Notes under the pieces: model-generated
The model's database searches: none
Seen by the model: the letters and a program-made list of their open reading frames with translations, nothing else
Told to the model about the DNA's origin: nothing
NCBI RefSeq assembly: GCF_001640805.2
Contig: NC_066849.1
Span: 26,617,778-26,681,777 of the forward strand
Reading direction: 5' to 3'
Source of the DNA: Lates calcarifer
Lineage: Eukaryota; Chordata; Actinopteri; Centropomidae
Length of the DNA stretch: 64,000 bases
Part shown: positions 1-13,300 of the stretch, in pieces
Numbering within the stretch: position 1 is the first letter of the stretch
How the letters are laid out: the number at the start of each line of letters is the position of its first letter
Program-made: the position numbers and the translations under genes

Positions 1-3000
1 GTCTGCCCTAATTAGCCTGATCCTGCCAGGGGGGCTTTGAATGGGAACAACATCTCTCCAATGTGCTGCGATGTAACAGATTATCCTCCTATCACAGTTT
101 ATCGACAAACTTGGCTCAAGGAAGAATTAACTGGATGTTTCTTTATTATTTATTAATTTAAGGTGAACTACCTCATGGGCTTGTAGCACACTTACAAATT
201 CATGCATTCCACTTCAGACTACGCCTACACCTGCCAACCTGTGGCACCTGTAAAAAAGGAACGGCACTGAAATGTCAGTGTCAGCACCTTCAGGCAACAA
301 AAACTTCTTGCTTTGTCTCATTTTTGCAAAATATAACACTCACAAACAACAAAGGTAAACTTTCAGTAACACCCAAGATTATACTTCAAATATTCACAGA
401 TCAATCAGCATAGTCTGTCCACTGTTTTATTTTGTAATTTATATAAAATATATAACACCTAAAGCAATGGTAGACTGTGAGTGCAGCTCTGCAGCTGGAT
501 GATATTGGGGCCAGGTACCAATGACACTGTATGTCCTTGTTAATAAAAAGCTTTGCAGTGCACCAGCAAAGGAACAGCAAAAGCCATGAAACACAGGCAA
601 CATTTTGAGGCAGTATTACATCAGTTCAGGGTTTGATTACAAGTAGGATATAAAGATCAGGAGGAGAGGAGGGAAGGGTGGCAGGCTGATTTGCAGGTGG
701 TAATAACATAAAACATATGACACAATATTTTAAAATGCTTAAAAGATACTCCAGGTGTCTACAGGTCTTAGATCAGAAGCTAAATTCAGGAGGTTTATGC
801 CTCAACTGAGGCCCAGCATAACTTTAAAATATTTCAGTAACAGTGCTAGTCCCCAAATTATTCCTTTTCCAATAACTGACTAACAATCCTGGGAATAAAC
901 ATTTAGATATTTAATAAAATACTGTATAAACAGAACCAAATTATCACTTAAATCAGGCAACATCTGCTCTATGCTGAAAGGCCTATGGATCTGACTGTGC
1001 ATTATCAGCTGTCTGCTCCAATCACAAATTCAAAAAGTTAAACAGCCAAACCTAACCTCAAAGAAACTTCCTCTTTCATGGAAGAAAGAAGGGAAAAATG
1101 CAAAATAAAAATGTATTATTATTCGCTGAAGTTCAGAAGAAAGCTGGGCAGGATCTGCCGTTTTAATGAAGTGAATACAACACAGCAAACGTTCAGCACT
1201 GAGGTAAACAATAAGGAATAAGGAGCAGGCTTTCTGTTCACACAGCTGCAATAAATGCCAGCCATCGTCTGATAGTGTTTATTGTGTGTAGAGGACCTCA
1301 CTGCTTTTACTGCTCCCATTTAACCATGTCAGAGAACACATGTGACCTGTAAAACAGGGATGGGTCAGGACCACAGAGAAATACAAGTCTGAAACCGTCC
1401 CAGGAGGACAGGGGGAACGGCTCTGTCAGCCAATCAGCTGGCAGGAAACTGTGAAGAACCCCTACGGAGGGAAAATGAGACGTTTTTAACAAGCGACTGC
1501 AACTTTCAGGTGGAGAGGAAGAGTTTTCCTCAGGAGACATTAAGATGTTTCTAAAGGTGAGTTCAGTCTTATTTTGATTTTCCAGGTGTTAGTTTGGAGC
1601 CGACTCCGAGTAAATGTTCAGTGAACGTCAGGCCAAGCAGTCTCCATTAGGGTCTGCCACCCCCACCACTAAAAATAATAGATTATTCCTTCTGCCTATG
1701 AAAATAACACTGGCAATTATCGACCAATCAGCCAACCAGGACTACATCCCTAAACACAACAAAGACATCAAGAGCATAAATGAGAAGTTTGGCTGAGAAA
1801 GTGTCATACTTCCCAGAGTATATGGGAATCAGATTTAAATCTGATTTTAATCACTGTGACAAATGATGCCTCCCTCTCCTGTCCTGCTTGTTTCAATTAG
1901 CGGACTGTAAACAGGCTCCATGCAACGTCTCTGCGACTGTCAGAAACAAAGGATTCCTGGACACAAACAGCTGACTGGTTCTTTGACTGCACAGGATGTT
2001 TGTGTGTGTGTTTGTGCTCTGTCCTTAGCAACATATTAACACACACACGCTCTCTCAATTAGTCACATTCACGTTAGGACGTGACATCATTCCTTTCCCG
2101 ATGTTGTAACTGATGTTCACGGTGACGCTGGCGGTCGAGGTCCCAGAAGACGGACTCTGCTCACAGCTGCTGTTTGTATCTCTACACAACACCTGTGGGT
2201 CCAGCAGGAAGAACTGTGTGTGCTACATGCGTTAGACGAGTCAGACGGGATGGTGCGATGCTGCCACTGCGACCTGGCCTCCGATAACTGGAAGAAAATG
2301 GAGGATTTGCTGCTTTTCTCTGTTTCTCATCCTGGGCTGGACAAAACAAGACATCTGAGGACGTCTTCTTGGACAAAGCAGTATCAAAAGATTAACCGAT
2401 AATGAAAGTAATTGCTAGCTGTGGCCTTAATCCCACTGTTACACGATACACAGGAAACTCTGTCGGACAAATTTACAACAAAATCCCAGCAGACGGCCCC
2501 TGGAAGTATTACTGAGCCATAACAGGGTCATGATTCATTGCTCAGCGCTGCAAAGTCTAAGCAATAGGTAGATAAGTCAGGCTGGATGAAAACGCCCTGT
2601 CTGCTCCTCCATTTTACACTGTTTCACACACAAACACATAAAGCAGCAGCAGCAGCACAAAAACATCTGTCTGACTTCCCATGATACCGTAAAGTTCACT
2701 CCCTCTCTCAGCACCTCCCTCCCATGACTCAAACCTGGCTGGAAAAAAATTAATTTCACCTCTTTAGTTGACTTCAGGATAAAGTGCTGATGCTAAAATA
2801 ACTGTAGAGGTTATTAAACATGACGACTGAGGGGAAATCTTATTAACTGGACACATTTAACCTTATTATGCACATAACATCCCAAATGGCAGGGTGGTGC
2901 GGCAATACAGTATAACAGCATCTGTCATATCAAACTCCCACAGACCAGGGAACATGACTTCATGCAGAAATGTGAAATTATGAGCTACAGCAGTGACTTC

Positions 3001-3976
3001 ATCTTTGGAGACAGCTCTTATTATTAAAGAAAAAGCTCCATGTTTATTGCAAACTGAGACTAATAAAATCTAAGTAAGAAAAGTGTTTCTGTAAATCACA
3101 ATGTTGGACAAATAAACACTGGTCATCTGCTGCAGTGTTTAGGATTCTACTGGTTTTCATTCACTGCACTACAGCATTAAAAATAAACAGAATAATTATA
3201 AAAATCTGCTCTGAATAAATACAAAGCAGACGTGATGGACGGGCCCATGACAAGCAAGTTTCAAGTCTCTCCAAGTTTCAGAGTTACCGGCGCTGACAAT
3301 GTTTGTTATTTTAATACTTGAAAATGATAAGAAATCATCTGCAACAGACACCAAACACTAATTCCCTGCTCCCTGATCCACCTTCAAACCAAATGTTATT
3401 AAAATCTTGTGAGATATCCAACTATTTTATTTGCAAAAACTCAAAAAGGTCACAGCTGATAACGTGCAGAGAATACAGGAACCGGAGCAATGCAGATGTG
3501 TTTAAGCAAAATTATGATTCATGGTTGGTTTGTTGAATATTTGCATGTTGGTTTTTTTTTAATCCTAACAACAAAGCTCGTGTCCAGTGGTGCAGTGCTG
3601 TAAATACCTGCTTATGATTCTCATATTCCTGTAGTTTCCTCTTCATAGACGTTCAAATGTGTCTGTATGGTCTTTTCTATGTTAACTGTGCTGAAGTATC
3701 ACAATAAATCTACTTATTAACAATCAGTTGAGGTAAAGCCAAGTTCAAATGGATTCTCTGCAATGCCACACATTATAAAATGAGGCGATGAGCTCCTCCA
3801 ACCTTGTGTTGAACCAGCAGGTTGATACCAATGCAGACTCTCTCCTCTATTTACTATTAAAATGGCACAAACACAACACCCACGCCTGCAGCAAAGTCTA
3901 AACCAGCTGGGCACTTTAGACCTCCAGTCCTTCAGTGCCCCACTTTACAGTAGCTTCACCTTGCAACTCAACAGAT

Positions 3977-3978
<2 letters not shown>

Positions 3979-4008
<30 letters not shown>
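3979..4008. repeat. CA microsatellite
   Basis: About 15 uninterrupted CA units. Confidence 0.95.
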
Positions 4009-4010
<2 letters not shown>

Positions 4011-4274
4011 TCACCTGGCCACATTACCCAGCACTCAGCATCCAGAATGACTGAGCAGAAATTCAGCTTAATGTGGTCAACTTTTAATGCGGGCTGTGGT
4101 ATTTTCAGCCTGTCACTTAGAGTGTTAATGCTGCAAATTTGTGCATGATGAGAAAAACATGTTGAGCCGCAGGAACAAGGGAAGGTGGAGGGAGACTCCC
4201 CGTGAGACCCAAACACGTCAAGTTCTTTTTATTCTGCACATAAGCAGCCTGGAAGTTAATGGAAGCATTCAATA

Positions 4275-4480
4275 ATGCTGTGGGCTGGAGCTGCAATCCG
4301 TCTATTAAGTGATTAGTCAATTAATCAGCTTGCATTTTGATAACAGGATAATTGTTTTTAGTCATTTCCTGGCAAAAATGCCAAACATTTTCTATTTCCA
4401 GTGGCTTTAATGTGAGGATCTAATCATTTTCAGCTTGGCATTTTTCACTTTTTATGTTTTTGAGAAAAAACTAAGATTAT
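4275..4480 (-). mobile_element. Common teleost interspersed repeat (ATTAATC-rich, non-autonomous DNA element type), copy 1
   Basis: Shows the GAGCTGCAA start, GATTAGTCAATTAATC, a GCAAAAATGCCAAACATTT segment and TGTGAGGAT that I recognise from a very abundant fish repeat. It is degenerate and in reverse orientation to the copy at 46.8 kb. The superfamily is not certain. Confidence 0.6.
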
Positions 4481-4902
4481 TAATTGAGAAAATGTAAAAT
4501 ATATTCAGATCTTGTTAATGACTGTCTGTCTGTAAGAGATCTCATTCCTGATATGACTTGGTATCAGCTGGAAATTAAAATGTTGTGGTGTAACTGATCC
4601 TCATGCCCTGGGAACTGGTCTGTGCTGCAGCTCTGTAGGGCACACGACTTGTTATAAATAAATAACCGTAACATGTAAAAACACCGGCACGGTTCTTTAA
4701 GCAGGTGAGCACTGAGTAAAGCTCAAATCAACATGAATTCATAACATTTTCAATCAGATTGTGCAGGTACATCGATGACTTCTGCCCTGTGCGTGGGCTG
4801 ACAGGCTTATCGCGGCTCATCAGGGACACAAACTTACCCAGTCCTCAGTTCAGACCTTATTTTATAAAACAATGACACAGTGTCTGAGACTTTTCTACTC
4901 AC

Positions 4903-4941
4903 CGCATCCTTCTCCTCTCCCCCGCTCTCCTGCTGCTCCAT
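4903..4941 (-). CDS. First coding exon of an unidentified gene
   Basis: MEQQESGGEEKDA followed by a consensus gtgagt donor in phase 0, right beside a CpG-rich region. The acidic N-terminus is not diagnostic and I do not recognise the gene. The remaining exons should lie at lower coordinates, probably beyond the window's left edge. The gene is arranged head-to-tail with pde4dip, about 2 kb past the proposed polyadenylation signals. Confidence 0.55.
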
Positions 4942-4979
4942 GTTACAGAGTTTCCTCTTGTTTTTATTCTCCGACCTCT

Positions 4980-5880
4980 TCATCTCTCACCGAGCGGTGA
5001 AACAGAGCGAACCCTCCCTGAGTGCGGGTTCGGCCCAGCTGAGAGCCCGCTGTGCTGCGGCTGGATCCTCTCGGTAACTTCAGTTAGCTGGCTGGCTCAA
5101 CGTGTCAGTGTCGACCTCAGTGACACCTCGCTGCCAGAATGAAATTCATCGCTCGGTCGATGCAGCTTTTTTTTTTAGTTGAGTGTCCGCTCAGGAGTTT
5201 GTTCCAGCCAGCCATTCCTTGTCGGCAGCCAGTGCTGCGGCTGTGGGCTAGCTAACTCAGAGCCTAGCTGCACTCCTCACTCCGGCTCCACATCTGGGAA
5301 AGCCGTTGTGACAAGCTGTCAATCAGCCCTGCAGCACCCAGCAGCCACTAGTTTCTCCTTGAAGACAATAAAAAGGGCGGTTTATGCTCGCTCACTGGGA
5401 CAGTTTATCATCTGCAGGGTGAGGATGGTCCATGCCGAGCCGTTTTCTCGGTGCCGTCTCTAAAACTACTTGTTAGTTAGTTGGTTAGCTGGTGAGTGAG
5501 GTGCAGCAGCTGCTAGCTACCTAAGTTAGCTTCCTGCTGCGTGACTAGCTGAGCGGCTAGCCGGGCTACCTGCCCGGGAGCACCGTGACACCCATGACAG
5601 GTCTACCTTCACTCCTAACGGACGGTTCCAGATGATTCCCGCCTGAATTCTGGGCGTTTTATCCGTGTCGCTGGTTTTTGTTTCAGGCTGTGGATGTCCT
5701 CTTCATGTGTTCCTCCATCCTCAGATGAAAAAAAGCTGAGCTCTGTGTGCGGACACCGGGTCGAGCTCCGCGTTGAACTGCAGCCGCGGCACGGCACGGA
5801 TCAGCTTGTTTCCTGACTCTGACTCGGTCACTGCGGCGTCAAGGTAACGAGAGCGAGGAAGGCGACGTCCGGTCGAGCTT
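4980..5880 (-). promoter_or_regulatory. CpG-rich promoter region of the next minus-strand gene
   Basis: CpG is much denser than in the rest of the left flank, from the 5' UTR-like sequence at about 5,000 to about 5,870. It directly precedes a minus-strand ATG exon ending in a perfect donor. Divergent transcription to the right is possible, because a plus-strand AAG/gtaacg donor-like site lies near 5,842. Confidence 0.55.
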
Positions 5881-5889
5881 TACCAAAAT

Positions 5890-6500
5890 AAAAGCACGGC
5901 TTCTTCAAAATAAAAGGTTCAGAAACGAACCAAAAACATTTTACACTACGTGGACAAAAGTAGATGTTAAACACTGAATATATGTTTATAAATAATTTAA
6001 GAGAGCCAGAAATAATAATAATAATAATCTTTGAATCTTGTATTTAAATAAGCAGCCTAATATAGACAGAAGGGTATTCAACGAGTATTAGCAATCAACT
6101 GATTAATATCACTTTTTGTTTGGGAAAAGAGGATTATACATACTGTACTTTGGGAAATCTTTACAAGGATTAATTGTATCTAATCTAATCTAAATCTAAT
6201 TTAAATATTAATAATGCCATAAGATATGGATGAAGTAACTAAAAGCTGTGGTTGACATAATAATAATAATAATTTTGTCAACATTTCCCAGCAGCTGAAT
6301 TTACAGCAGTTATGCGTTTTATTTTGAAATCCCACTAATCTTCTTCCTGTCTCTGATCTGAGCTTCACCCACTGACACAGCTTTTTGATTGTTTGACTCT
6401 TCATGTAAAATTCCACACACACTTTCTAACTATGTTAAACTTAGAAAATAGATAAAGTACATTTTAATGTGAGTCATTTAGATTTATTTTCAATGCCTTC

Positions 6501-6558
<58 letters not shown>

Positions 6559-6960
6559 ATTATTATTAGTTTTGTTGGAGTCTGCTGCCACCTGCTGACA
6601 AACAATACAAACACTCTGAACACGTGTTTTCACTCCATGTGCACAGTGTGTGTGTTTTAGTCATTTCTGTGTTTATTACAATTATCAGTGTGATTTTTTT
6701 TTTCTAATTAAGGATCATCTGTAACACCCTCAAGTTATTGTGATGATAATTAATTGAGATAGATGAGACCATAAATGATTTCTTCACTGTGACGTTTACT
6801 TTTAAAAACTGTGCTGTATAAATACATGTGTGTTGTCTTGTCTTGTTTTGTTCCCCCAGTAAGAAAACACGATTATAAAAAATAATAATTCATCCTTCTT
6901 TGCAGACGGTGATGTAAAAAGTGTTACAGTTGATCAAAAAAAGACAACAAAGACAGAGGA
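5890..6960. other. Intergenic stretch between the two minus-strand genes
   Basis: AT-rich with AAT repeats near 6,013 and 6,258 and the GT microsatellite. I see no gene. Confidence 0.5.
6504..6556. repeat. GT microsatellite
   Basis: About 26 uninterrupted GT units, in the non-coding stretch between the CpG region and the pde4dip 3' end. Confidence 0.95.
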
Positions 6961-6964
6961 TGTT

Positions 6965-7030
6965 TTGTCCCCTTTTATTGAAAAGGTTCTTTTCTTTCTT
7001 TTTAACCCAAATCATTTTTATTAAAGAGAA
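6965..7030 (-). terminator. Candidate polyadenylation signals of pde4dip
   Basis: On the minus strand two AATAAA hexamers occur about 50 bases apart, near 7,024-7,019 and 6,976-6,971. They lie downstream of the coding sequence and about 1 kb before the CpG-rich start of the next gene. Other AATAAA copies exist upstream (near 8,200 and 8,490), so the 3' UTR end is an inference. Confidence 0.35.
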
Positions 7031-10000
7031 CATGCATAAAAATACAGCCAGTCTTTAACCAAAGACCATCTCTTCTCTCACAGCACTGATGTACACACTC
7101 CCTTTAATATTTACATACATGAACTGTGGTTCCTAAGACCACAAAGACACTAAGAAAGACACGGAGTTTGACCTTTGACCTGTGGGGAATTACACAAAAG
7201 ATTATTTTAACTTTATGATTTTACACCTGATTTGACAACATACAAGTTGCTCACTTTGGTTCATCTTATTGCTTAACAAACAAATCATTACAGTGTTTTT
7301 TTCTGCTGTGACTTTGCTTTTTCATGTTGTATATAAAGCTCTGATTCATATTAAGCCAGAAATGAGAGGGCCAGAAAACTGCTTCAGTAAAATTATTTAA
7401 ATCCTAAAACAGATGACACTGATGATGGCACTTTAATACCCAGGCCTAATACATCAACAAAAAGCAACCACAAAGGTAATATTGCACAGGAACCCAAAAA
7501 TTGCATATTTCAGTAAAAGTAGTAGAGGGCAGTGAAGCCACAGTTCATGCACAAAAAGAAACAGGTCTATTAATGTACAGAAAAATGTACTAAAACTTAA
7601 AAAAGGGGGATAAAAGTTTTAGAAGCCAGTGTGATATTACAGCTAACTGCAGAAAAGTTTGTTTGCACAGTGAATGTCAGCGTCCTGCAGACGTTTTAGA
7701 GAAAATATCTCAATTTTTCCAGAAGTGATTGTCATCTTGAGGGAAATTCAACCATAAAAAGATTCACAAATTTAGCACAAAAAAGAAAGAAAAACACCTA
7801 AAGGATAAAAAAAAGATTTTTTTTAAAAAGATAAAAGCCTGGTCCATTTTTTAGTCACAAAAATGAAATGTCATCTTTTGGACCGTGCACTAAAAATTCA
7901 TTTCTTTCCATGACAGATTGTCTGACAGGTCACTGAAGGCATCACACAAACTGCTGAGCAGCCTGATGACTGCAGTCTGTAACATGTGCTTGTTTTCATT
8001 AACACTGGTTTACTAAGATGCTGCACAGCACAGCAGCTTCATCAGAAGGCTTTTCCAACACTGCAGGTCCGTGTTTCAGCAGGAAGAACTGGGTTGGACC
8101 CTTTTTTAAAGAGAATATCCTCAGAGAACTGACTCCATATCTAACAGTAACACTGTGGAGTTTGTGGACAGTGAGAGAAAAATCCTATGTTGGTGTTTAT
8201 TTGACAGTAAATGCAAGAGAACACCATCTACCAGCTATATCTACGCTGTTTTTCCTTTTATCAGTAGTTGGCCATTTTTATGACATTATTCATACAATTA
8301 GGACAAAACAAAAACATATCTACTGTACTGTCAGAGTATGGCTTTGTTTCCACAAGCTGCTCAAACCACATGCAACTACGCTACACACTAACTACAAACA
8401 CAAGCTTCAACAGAAGCTGAGAGGAAGCACTTTGCAGTTTGGTTTTGGCTTTTTCAAAGCCTCCTTTGTCCTGCTGGCATCAAGTGGATTTTTATTTCTG
8501 TTTCTTGAATCCCTGCTGAAGAACAAGGCTGAAGTTGGAGTCTGATCAGCAGCCGCTGGTTCGCAAGTCGATGGCAAACTTAAGGGAGAATTTGTTTTTA
8601 AACCGTCAGTGTCAAACAGGGACTAGATATCTTATAAAAAGCCAGTTTCTGAAAAATGTTTTGCTGCCTAGACCACATTAGACCAGGTCTACATCAAAAA
8701 ATGCTGCAGCCAGACTTAACACACCTGAGCTAAATTACCCCCGAGAGTCCCAACACTGTTTTAAACCTGGTGTTTGTATTTTGTGAAAACTGATAAAAGG
8801 CTTAATCAGAAGTCAACTTCAGCCGAACTCAGACTGGTCTCATATAAATGAGAAAAACACTTCAGTTGTCGGCCTCAACTAAAGGTCTCACAACACCTAC
8901 ACCTAAAACAATTACAATCATTCACACCCATAAACCATCATCATCCAGCAGAAACCCAACAACACAAACATTCATCACACACTCACAAACAACATCACTC
9001 AACTGAAATGTTTCTCCTGACGATACGAGAGCCAGAATTTCCAGCATTCTCCGTTTGAACAGGAAACAACGATGATGACGATGACGAGGAACTCTGGGCT
9101 GGTGCACTACAGGAAGACTGCCTGCAGGGGGCGCTGGTGGTGAGCAGGTGCCAGGACAGCAGAGGAGGAGGAGGAGGAGGAGGAGGAGATGGAGGAGGAT
9201 GTTTGGGGAGTCACGACACTCCAACGAGGAGAGGAGAGCTCCCAGAAGCCTCCTGTGTTTTGTCCTGAGATGGAAGAGGAATCAGAGTTTTACATGTCAC
9301 TTCTGCTAAACTTCACACGTCCAGGCAGAAACATTTCTGATCAAACATTCCCTCAAAGTAGGAATTACATCCTTTGAACTTAATTCATTCCCTCAAATAT
9401 GCACAGCCTTAATCCCACATGTCCTTGTCACCTGTGCTGTCTGTTTCATCACAAACACTGTAATTAGAAGATGTAATTCTTGGTTCGGTGTACAAATTAT
9501 TAATTTGAGGGATGTTAGTCGTTTGAAGGGAATGTTTCTCCCCTCACATCCTCAGACTCGGTAATAATTCCCAGTGTAAATGCATCTTGTGGAGTTTAAA
9601 ACATTCACTTTTCCTCATGTTCTTCCTCCCTCTCTCATTTCACCTCATTTTTATGTTTGATCTCCATGTTTTATGTTTTGCACAAACGTCACATCTGCCT
9701 CTCACGTCTCTGCAGTCAGACAGTGTAAACCAATACTGTGTGTTAATTCAGCACAGCATACAAACACCTCAGAGACCTGTGAATTAAATCACTCTTCCAC
9801 AGCACCAGAACTGATCAAAAACTCCACAAGGTGCCTTTAAACTGAAATCACAGATTTCAAAGCAAAGATCATCGTCAGAGTGATTTAAAGTATATTTTAA
9901 TATTTTTCATGACTAAAAAAAGAATGATGGTGTTTGCAGATGTATTAGAAATGCTGCTTTAGCCTTGAAGCCTGTAACATGTTTGACAGCTGAGTCCACA

Positions 10001-10293
10001 GAGGCGTTCAGGCACAGCGATAAAAATACTTGTTAACTGCAGCTACAAGCCAAGGACGGTGTTCTGTTAGCAGTGGTGTTAAAGAATAAGGAGGATGCGT
10101 GGCAGATGCAGGTTTGTATTTAAACTGCTCATTATGACATTAGCTGTGCTGCTCGTCTCTGGTGGACGTTCTTTTCAGCACATTCAACATGACAAGATGC
10201 AACACGATGCATGTTTGGAGATGAGGAGACATTAGCTAAAAACTCCAAGTGAATCTGTGAAAATAACTACATGCAGAAATATATTTGTTGCTG
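7031..10293 (-). other. Presumed 3' UTR and downstream flank of pde4dip
   Basis: No coding exon is convincing here. A GGA repeat lies at 9,165-9,190. A 175-codon open frame on the plus strand (8,018-8,545) has no recognisable domain and no splice context, and I treat it as chance. Confidence 0.35.
9165..9190. repeat. GGA microsatellite
   Basis: Seven or more GAG/GGA units. On the minus strand they form a pyrimidine tract next to a possible acceptor near 9,145. Confidence 0.9.
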
Positions 10294-10335
10294 TCAGAAC
10301 ACTGCAGTGAACACAGCAAAGCCAGGGGACTGTAC
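10294..10335 (-). CDS. pde4dip: Tentative last coding exon of pde4dip
   Basis: After exon 37 the mammalian protein ends with 13 residues starting Val. Here a long pyrimidine tract (in transcript sense, about 10,440-10,350) leads to an AG at 10336-10337, followed by VQSPGFAVFTAVF and TGA: also 13 residues, starting Val-x-Ser, in the right phase. The match is weak. A second pyrimidine tract with an acceptor near 9,145 is an alternative. Confidence 0.4.
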   Translation of the reverse strand, partial: VQSPGFAVFTAVF

Positions 10336-13300
10336 CTTTAACAGACCAGGGGTGTGAGGAAGAAGAGGAGGAAGAGGAGGAGGAAGAGGAGTGGGAGGGA
10401 GGGGGGAGGGAGAGAGAAGCTCGGCGCAGGGAGGAAATCCTGAGCTCGTTCTCCTGAGGAGACTCAGCAGGAGGAGAGAGAGCGTTACAGAGACAAGAAG
10501 GAAGGAAGGATTTTCACTTTTAATGATCCACCTTTGGTCGTTTTTCTGTGCTTATTAAGAAAAACAAGTGTGAACCATCACCTCCTCCAACACCTGAGCT
10601 ATTCTCACCTCCTACAATAAAAGGTTCATTATGCTCAATGATGTGAAAACCAGTGTTAACATGTGAGAACTCACGAGCTCACCTGTAAGTTCGTCTTGGC
10701 TTTCTTCAAGACGTCCCGTGTTCTCGACACTGTGAACAAACACACAGTAACTGTGAGTCAGAGTGAGTCTGCAGAAACTTTCAGATGTGCAGGAAAATAC
10801 AGAAGTGTGGGAGGAAAGAAGAGGAGAAACAGAGCTGCTGCAGATGATGATGAAAGATCTTCGTCATCATATCTCAGGATAATTCCTCTTTTTCATAGCT
10901 CTGCTTCTCTGACTGGATCAAAGTGTTAGAGATCTCCTCTCTTACAGATCAAATAAGGACAGATTAGAAGGAGAGAAATGCAAATATGATTACTGATCTG
11001 TTATTACTGAGAGCTTCAGGATTATTATTCATTTCTTTAGAATTAATAAACAGCAGTATGATGGATGTTTTGTATGTGCTGCTAGAAATCCGTAGGGACA
11101 TCAGTGACTCACGTTGGCTGACTATAAAGTGCTCCATGCTATCTTTGGTGCGGTTGGAGCTCTTCACTCTCTCCATGGCGTCCTTTAGAGCCTCCTCTTG
11201 TTCTGAGAGCCTCAGACGGAGAGAGACGACCTCCTCCCTCAGAGACTGATCCTAGAAACACACAAACATTCACTCAGCACACAGCACACTGGATGAAAGC
11301 AGCTGCAAACGCTGCAGGTATTTAGTCTGATATTATGTCCTTCAGGACAAAAACCACTGCACTCCTGAAAGAGAGGAATATTCACTTGTCTTCAATACAT
11401 ATTCTGTGTTGTTGTGTGGTTTCTTCCCAAGAGTGAAGTGTCAATTAGTCAGTTTTAGAGTTTCTGAAAGGTGTATTTTTGAAACGTTCTCAGAAATCTT
11501 GTATTATTACCTAAGAAGTATGATAATAACCTCGGTCCTGCTGGCTGAATATGAGCCTGAATTACTGGATAAAAATTTCTTTATAGGTTTTACACTAAGT
11601 CCTTTAGACTTTAGTCTCCAGTGATTCAGTCATTACTTCCTGGAACTACATTTTGCTGCCAAGAAATATTAGCCAGTGTGTTAGAAACTCTAAAAGTTGC
11701 ACTGACTTCACTAAGAGATCAAAGACAGCAGGCTCTCAAACTCCTGCCCTGCTCCTTTGCTCCATTACATCAGACTCTACTCTCAGATTTCTCTCTGTAA
11801 CCACGATTTGGACGCTGGGACTTGGCGTTGGTTCTGACCTGTTTGGTTTCCTCAGAGTTTGGCAGAGCCGCCCTCCAGAACATCCGCAGCAGAGAGTCGG
11901 CCTCCTCCAGGATCTGTCGCAGGGTTTTAGTGTCAGACAGCAGCTTCCTCACTGAACCAGAGTCTAGACTGAACTCCTGCAGGGCTGGGACAGTCAGGGA
12001 ATGGAGGGCTGCCTCCATCTTGCAGAGCAGGGCACTGCCCTCCAGGATCTGCTGCTGCAGAGCCTTGAAGTCGTCGATGTGGCCCACCGCGTGGCGGCCG
12101 TGACAGTTGGCGAAGGAACCGTCTGGAACTTGGCCCTGCGGGGTCGAGGCTGCTGGGAAGGAAGACAGGAACAAGGACAGGAGAGAAGTAAAACAGTGGA
12201 ATTAGTGTCAAATATCTGGAGGTAAATGAGATGGACAACGGTGCTTTGTTAAGGAAAAGGAAATTTCTCACCAGTTTCTTCTGCATGTTTCTGCACAGAA
12301 CGCAGAGGAGAGGAAGGACTGACGAGTCCAGTGTCTCTTACAGGTGGAGAGGGAACGTTGTCTGTGGAGAAAGATTTTTATCAGTAATGTCCTGCAGTAT
12401 TTACTAACAACAGTATTTACTGTGATCTTGTTTTATTGCAGGTGTCAGACACACTGACCGTTGAAGAGCTGCCTCCTGGCTGCAGGCTGTCCGCTCAGCT
12501 GCTGCTCCAGCTGAATGTGCAGCTCTCTGGGGTCAAAGGTGGCAGCGCTGTGTCCCGTCTGGACACTGTCACTGACCCGACCTGCTCAGAAACAAACACG
12601 ATGAGTAAAAGTTTGCCCTCATTTTTCTACTTTTGTATCAGCTGTTTAAGGTTTTAACTGGTTTTAACTAGTGCACGAGGCGACCTCTTACCTGAGTGTG
12701 TGTTGTTGGTGACTCCGCCCACCCTGTGGTACACCTGCAGCTCACACTGAAGAGAGTGGACCAGACTGCGGCTCTCACACAGCTGCTGCTGGAGGACGCT
12801 CACGTCGTGCTGGAGTCTGTCAACACACAAATGAAACCACACGGTGATTCATTTATTCTCATCGTATCCAGCTCTACCTATGTGATCGAACAAGCAGCTC
12901 ACTTGCATTTCTACACTTAGAGGGCTCTAACTAACACATTACCCAAACCTTCACCACAGACACACACCTGTTGATGGTTTCCTGGTTCCTCTGTCGGTCC
13001 TGTTTCAGTTGTGTGATCTCCAGGTTGTGAGCTTCAGCCTCAGCCTGTAGCTTCCTGCTTTGCTCCGCCCACCTCTCCACCTCTAGTTCCGCCTCCTTCA
13101 ACCTGGCCCGCTCCAGGAGCGCCGCCTCCCTCAGCTGATCCACCTCCTTACTGCCCTCTGCAGGGGTACAGGGGACAGTACAGAGCTGAGCACGTCACCT
13201 GACACAGACCTGAGCAGAAACTGCTGATAACTTCTGTCTGATCACGTCACTTTACACGACTGCATCCCTTCTAAAACCCTTAAATAAGGTCAGAAATATC

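Larger units (their letters stand above)
1..4900. other. Non-coding stretch, likely first intron or intergenic
   Basis: No exon I can support. It contains a CA repeat at 3,979-4,008 and one interspersed repeat at about 4,275-4,480. The first 130 bases (TAATTAG-type motifs) look like conserved non-coding DNA, but this cannot be tested here. Confidence 0.4.

Noticed and set aside
2055..2155. CpG-retaining minus-strand frame reading SGTSTASVTVNISYNIGKG, possibly a second exon of the left-hand gene
   Set aside because: The upstream acceptor lacks a pyrimidine tract and the product is not recognised. Too weak to call.
3609..3650. Minus-strand MKRKLQEYENHKQ followed by a gt donor
   Set aside because: An in-frame stop lies just upstream and no acceptor would place it inside a transcript. 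Likely coincidence.
8018..8545. 175-codon plus-strand open frame
   Set aside because: It lies antisense in the presumed pde4dip 3' UTR. It has no domain, no splice context and an unusual hydrophobic/aromatic mix typical of chance translation of AT-rich DNA.
11900..12225. Overlapping long open frames on both strands around exon 35
   Set aside because: Only the minus-strand frame matches the CM2 family and has correct splice sites. The others are shadows of a GC-rich exon.
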